64,000 nt of DNA from Phoronis australis. Taxonomy: Eukaryota; Phoronida; Phoronidae. Both the position numbers and the translations under genes were made by a program. Below, piece by piece: positions 59,891 through 64,000 of this stretch (positions within the stretch are counted from its first letter, which is position 1; the number at the start of each line of letters is the position of its first letter). The DNA lies in NCBI GenBank assembly GCA_002633005.1, contig NMRA01000281.1, positions 408,108 through 472,107 of the forward strand, in the 5' to 3' direction. The notes beneath the pieces are model-generated. The model was not told where the DNA came from. It saw only the letters and a program-made list of their open reading frames with translations, and ran no database searches.

Positions 59891-59933
<43 letters not shown>

Positions 59934-60210
59934 GCGTGTGCATGTGTGCGTTCTTGTGTGCGTGCCTCTGTGCGTGACTGCCTACGTGCGTGCCTGTGTG
60001 CGCGACTTCATGTGCCTGTGTGCGTGCCTGCATACGTGCCAGTGTGCGTGCCTGCGGGCGTGCCTTCGTGTGCCTACGTGCATGCGTGTCTGCGTGCGTG
60101 CCTATGTGCGTGCGTGCCTGTTTGCGTGCCTGCGTGTGTGAGTGTGTGCCTGTGTATGTGCCTGCATGCGTGACTGTGTGTGTACGTGCCTGCGTGCATG
60201 CATATGCATA
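59766..60210. repeat. Compound simple repeat: (ATC)n, (TG)n, then GTGC-rich minisatellite
   Basis: (TCATCATCA)n at 59766-59810; (TG)n at about 59893-59930; then GTGCGTGCCTGTGTGCGTGC-like units to about 60205. The long open frames on both strands (His/Thr- or Cys/Val-rich) are artefacts of the repeat. Confidence 0.95.
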
Positions 60211-62767
60211 TCATAACATACCTTATATATCAGTACCACATGCAGGCACCTTGGTGTCTCTCCATTGTTGATCTTGATGTGGCGAATTTTTTAAGGAAAG
60301 CTTAATCATTAAAGGTGATTGCATGTTTCGAAAATAGTTTTCTGAGAGATGTCATCCTTCCGCCAGCTGACACAAGTTGTTCACTATACCTCTAGACTAC
60401 AAACGACTCGGTTGATGGTTTTTGATGATGGTGATTTTGAGCAATGAAAATGACAAGCAACATCTGCTATGTATAATTCGAAAAAAAAACAACACATCTT
60501 CTATAAACAACAAAAATTCTGTATCTGACCAATGAGCTATGAATGGATTCTTGTGAAAATTGCATCGCCCTCTGTCAGCATTCCTGGACAACTCGGAAGT
60601 ACTGTAATATGACTTGGGCTAACTTTCCTGGTGTATTTGATGCCGCTGTGAGAAAAATTTTAGTGTTTTTCTGAAGCTATTTTTGATAATATTATTTTTT
60701 CCATCAAGAACTTAATGTAAATGAATCATAATGTTCATCATCAGATCCCCAATGTAATGCATGTTCTATATTGTAAGCTATGTATTCCTGCTCTCTTTGC
60801 TGTTCATAATTTAACAACAATAGCGATGAACCAAGTCGTGTTAGTTGATTGTTTCTGCAGTCAGATGTAGTAAAATATGGTACTACAAAAATTGTTGCCA
60901 TAATTGCTCTTTTCTCATTTGTTAAGGTCTTACATTGTTGTGAGTGCCCAGTTTTTAGTAATTTGTGTGATGGTTGATGTCATACGGGACTTGAACGTGG
61001 TAATGTACTAATCTTGTGTGAAATATAGCTTATATAAAAAACTAAGAAAATAAAATTTCAGCTGTGACTCGTATTGTGTTTGTCTTTAATTGGTGAGATT
61101 TTACCGTACTTAAGTTCAGTGCCGAGTTGTTATATTTCAACTGTCTATAAACTTGCCTTCTGACACAATAACTAGCTTAATTTAGACAACTTACCCCATG
61201 AAATTGGTATCAAATTGCTCCTTAGTCAAATTAATGATAATTTCTGGAGTTGGGAAGAACAGACAGTTCGATATTGCTCCAGACCAGGCTCTTACAAGTT
61301 GGAGTGTCACATGGATCAAGTTGAGGATGTTGCGGTCTTTGGGTGTAGCAGGACATATCTGTTTTAAAACATTTTGGCTTCTATTAACCTGGTCTCATAC
61401 AGGTTACATTTGGTTTCATTTATTATCGTGAGTTAACCTTCATTCCAGAGAAGGATTGATGGTTCTGTCTAGTCAATGTCAGATAACTAGTAACTTGTTT
61501 TTCCTGAATGCAAGACGCTTGTTATAACAAAATATGACTATCACATGGCAATCGTTAAGATGTAATGACTTAAACTATGATATAGTGACTTACATAGATT
61601 ACTTCAGGCAAAGCCCAGACTCTTTTGTATTGATCATAATGTATAATTAATTCATAATGGAAGTGTTTGTGTCAAGGTACTGTAAAGCTTGCTAAATTTA
61701 GAACACAATGTGGTGGAGTAGCGAAATTGTATTGTCAATGCTTTTAACAAAAATATGCGGGAAGAAAAAATTTGAAGTGCAATTCAACACTAGTGAAATT
61801 CAGAGCATTTTTAGCAACACAAGAAGTGTTTGAAAAATAACTAATTTTAGTATTTTGTCGAATTTAAAGAAGCTTTTTTGACATTCTGATGACAAGTCGT
61901 GGTACAACTCTATGATTCAGGTATGTGGTTAGTGCATTCCTTACTTACAGTGCTGAGGTACATTGTGAACTGTAACATACTTGAAAATGAAAGTTATTGA
62001 GGTTATGCGTTTCACTTACAATGCGTACATATCTCACGGATGATTTTTAGCCAAATGCACAAGAAACTAGTCATACAAAACACAGCAAGTTCTACAGTTC
62101 AAGATAAAAGTATCTGGTCAAAATACTCATAATGTTTTCCTTTCATGGCAACTAATTATGCTAACAACAAACACGACTGGTAGTAACTGTTAAGACAGCA
62201 GGACATTCTCAGGTTGATGGAAGACTTCTCTGAGGATGAATTCACCTTCTGCGAGTCGTCATGATGGGAAATTTCGGGTCATTTTGTCTGAATACTTGAC
62301 GACTTGTACTGTTCCTTAACTGCTCAGTGGGAATCCATCGAGATTTAAACGACTTCATACAGGTTTAACGTGTTCATTGGGCTGTAGACCTCATTTTAGA
62401 TTCAACCAAATGGCAATTTTTCCAACTTTGTTGTTCAGGTGTGAAATTACCTTGTACACTACTGTTAGTGCTTGAGGTCGTGGGTGACTGTTTCGTGAAA
62501 AGTGATTTAAGATTTGGTCAGAAATTTGGTTTTAGAGGGTGTCCCAAACCTGTTAGAACAGCTTGAACTAGTGCGTGATCAGAGTGCTGTATTTTCACTC
62601 TCAGATCATGCCTCGACCAAATCACTTTCCATATTTCAACATACGTCGTATAATCTTTTTTACTTAGTTTTTATTTAGTTTTGTATATGCATTGTACCTT
62701 ACTTTCCCTACAAATGTGCAGGTATGAGTGTTTTGTGTGTCTTTACCCCTTCTCCCCTAGTGAGCCT
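60211..62767. other. Intergenic, no gene seen
   Basis: Contains one isolated end of the GGTAAAATCTCACC family (GGTGAGATTTTACCGTAC at 61092-61109). No frame with a recognisable domain. Confidence 0.45.
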
Positions 62768-63164
62768 AAAGTCCCGTCCACACATAGCCTAAGCCTAGAA
62801 GAACTTACACTAGTGCAACTTAATCCACTTTTAAGTGAAGCGTCCACACACACATAATCGATAACTAGGGTAAGGCGGAAGTTGTCGCTTTGTGCGTGAC
62901 AATGAACACCTAATGCTAATACAGAGCGCAAAAGAAGACTGGTCTGTACATTATTGCAGCTGATAATTACGTCTGCCTTGTGGCCACACATGAATTAAAA
63001 GTGGCACAAGTTACCCTAGAGCAAGTTACCCTTAACCTCGATAATGGGGAGTAAGTTGTCACAAGTGGGGTAAGATGCACTAGTTTAGCGTCCAAATTAA
63101 CTTAGCAACAACTTGTTCTAGGAGTAACTTGTTCTAGGGTAAGTCTGTGTGTAGACGGCACTTA
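62768..63164. mobile_element. MITE, TGCCGTCCACAC-end family, copy 3 (best preserved)
   Basis: AAGTCCCGTCCACACATAGC at the left and, reversed, AAGTGCCGTCTACACACAGA at the right; the TIR continues through CTTACCCTAGAACAAGTTAC. About 397 bp. Several internal copies of the TIR word (GGGTAAG, AACTTGTTCTAGG) make it self-similar. Confidence 0.85.
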
Positions 63165-63519
63165 CAATACTGTATTGTGTTTCTATTGTTTGTTCAAGTT
63201 AAGTAAAAGATGAAGAAACAATAAATGGTGAAGCTGTGATGCAACTTCAAACTTTAAATTTGCTTAGTATCCTGTAGTCAGTCTTCCCATTGAAGCTTTC
63301 AATGATCTGTTCCATTACGTGTGATTAGTTACGGTAACCCGCTGTATTAAAAAAATGTTCCACTCAAAACAACCAGTGATTTTAGAGATAGCGATACCTG
63401 GGGTTTTAGTTATATAAGCCAAATGCAGAAACATAATTTTTAAGTTCCTTACACCTATCTCGCTAAGGTTATTGTGTTGTCTAAGTGTGTAGAAAAACAA
63501 AACAAAAACTATAGTCGTG

Positions 63520-63944
63520 TGTCTGCACTTCATGTTATCCTAGGACAACTTGCCCCGGAGCCACTTACCTATCGTTCACACTACATACCCTAACTGATGT
63601 TCACACTACACACTCTAACTGATGTTCACACTACACACCCTAACTGATGTTCACACTATACACCTTAACCCATGCAACAAATATGATGAAAAAATTATTA
63701 GACACCCCTATGTGTGTAACTGAACAAGAGCAGAACTGGTAATTATTTGTACGCGGTCTGCAAGTTTGCGTTCACACTAGGGCTTATGCTGGGGCAAGTT
63801 GCTTACCTCAATAAGGTTGGGTAAGTTGTCACACGTGTTTCAAGTTGCTCCAGGGCAAGAAGTGTCCACACTATTACTAAACCTAGTGACAACTCCTTCC
63901 AGGAGTAACTTGTTCTAGGGTTACTCTTGGTGTGGAAGGCACTT
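63520..63944. mobile_element. MITE, TGCCGTCCACAC-end family, copy 4, with internal 25-bp tandem repeat
   Basis: Right end TAACTTGTTCTAGGGTTACTC ... GTGTGGAAGGCACTT. Inside, CTAACTGATGTTCACACTACACAC(T/C) repeats about four times at 63574-63670 with 25-bp spacing. The left end is diverged. Confidence 0.65.
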
Positions 63945-64000
63945 GTGAACAAAAGCGATGGCTTTCAAAGATGACGGTGCATAGTGTTTTAGTTATAATC

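Noticed and set aside
59809-60271. Open frames of 74-109 codons rich in His/Thr/Cys/Val on both strands
   Set aside because: They are direct translations of the (TG)n and GTGC-type simple repeats.
1-64000. CRISPR arrays, phage or bacterial defence systems
   Set aside because: None seen; the spliced genes, MITEs and SINE-like repeats show animal nuclear DNA.

Overview
This is a eukaryotic nuclear genomic segment from an animal, most likely a marine or other invertebrate. It is AT-rich, its genes are split into many small exons with clean GT/AG introns, and its introns and intergenic DNA are full of small terminal-inverted-repeat elements (MITEs), SINE-like tRNA-derived pieces and minisatellites. 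I cannot assign a phylum from the sequence alone. Short N runs (33803, 37642, 57464-57468) show that it is a draft assembly.

Layout. 1-12199 (minus): the 5' two-thirds of a RANBP9/RANBP10 (RanBPM) gene in eight readable exons (SPRY plus LisH); its CTLH/CRA end lies left of the window. 12200-12962: a 763-bp intergenic stretch shared by two divergent genes. 12963-28416 (plus): a complete TSNAXIP1 gene, 13 sure exons plus one possible 27-nt micro-exon, 711-720 residues. 28417-32989: repeats, no convincing gene. 32990-35062 (plus): a complete three-exon testis-specific serine kinase (TSSK-like, 359 residues). 35063-49436: a transposon graveyard with fold-back elements, MITEs and a 77-bp minisatellite. 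49437-50396 (plus): a two-exon gene for a 102-residue protein with a hydrophobic N-terminus that I do not recognise. 55138-55470 (plus) and 55803-55543 (minus): two small converging ORFs, one acidic and unidentified, one a THAP zinc finger, with interlocked poly(A) signals. 56038-57555: doubtful exons, including a possible DUF3504/Crypton-like fragment. 57556-64000: repeats, a CA/TG microsatellite and more MITEs.

Biology. The head-to-head RANBP9/10-TSNAXIP1 arrangement is the same as RANBP10-TSNAXIP1 on human chromosome 16, so it may be a very old gene pair sharing one promoter. TSNAXIP1 and TSSK are both linked to male germ cells in vertebrates, and the TSSK-like gene has a full palindromic CRE 186 bp before its start. 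I found no CRISPR, phage or bacterial-type system, and no intact autonomous transposon. The most interesting signals are the conserved divergent pair, a 63-bp perfect palindrome in TSNAXIP1 intron 1, tandem duplication of a splice-donor region in RANBP9/10, micro-exons, and several self-consistent MITE families.
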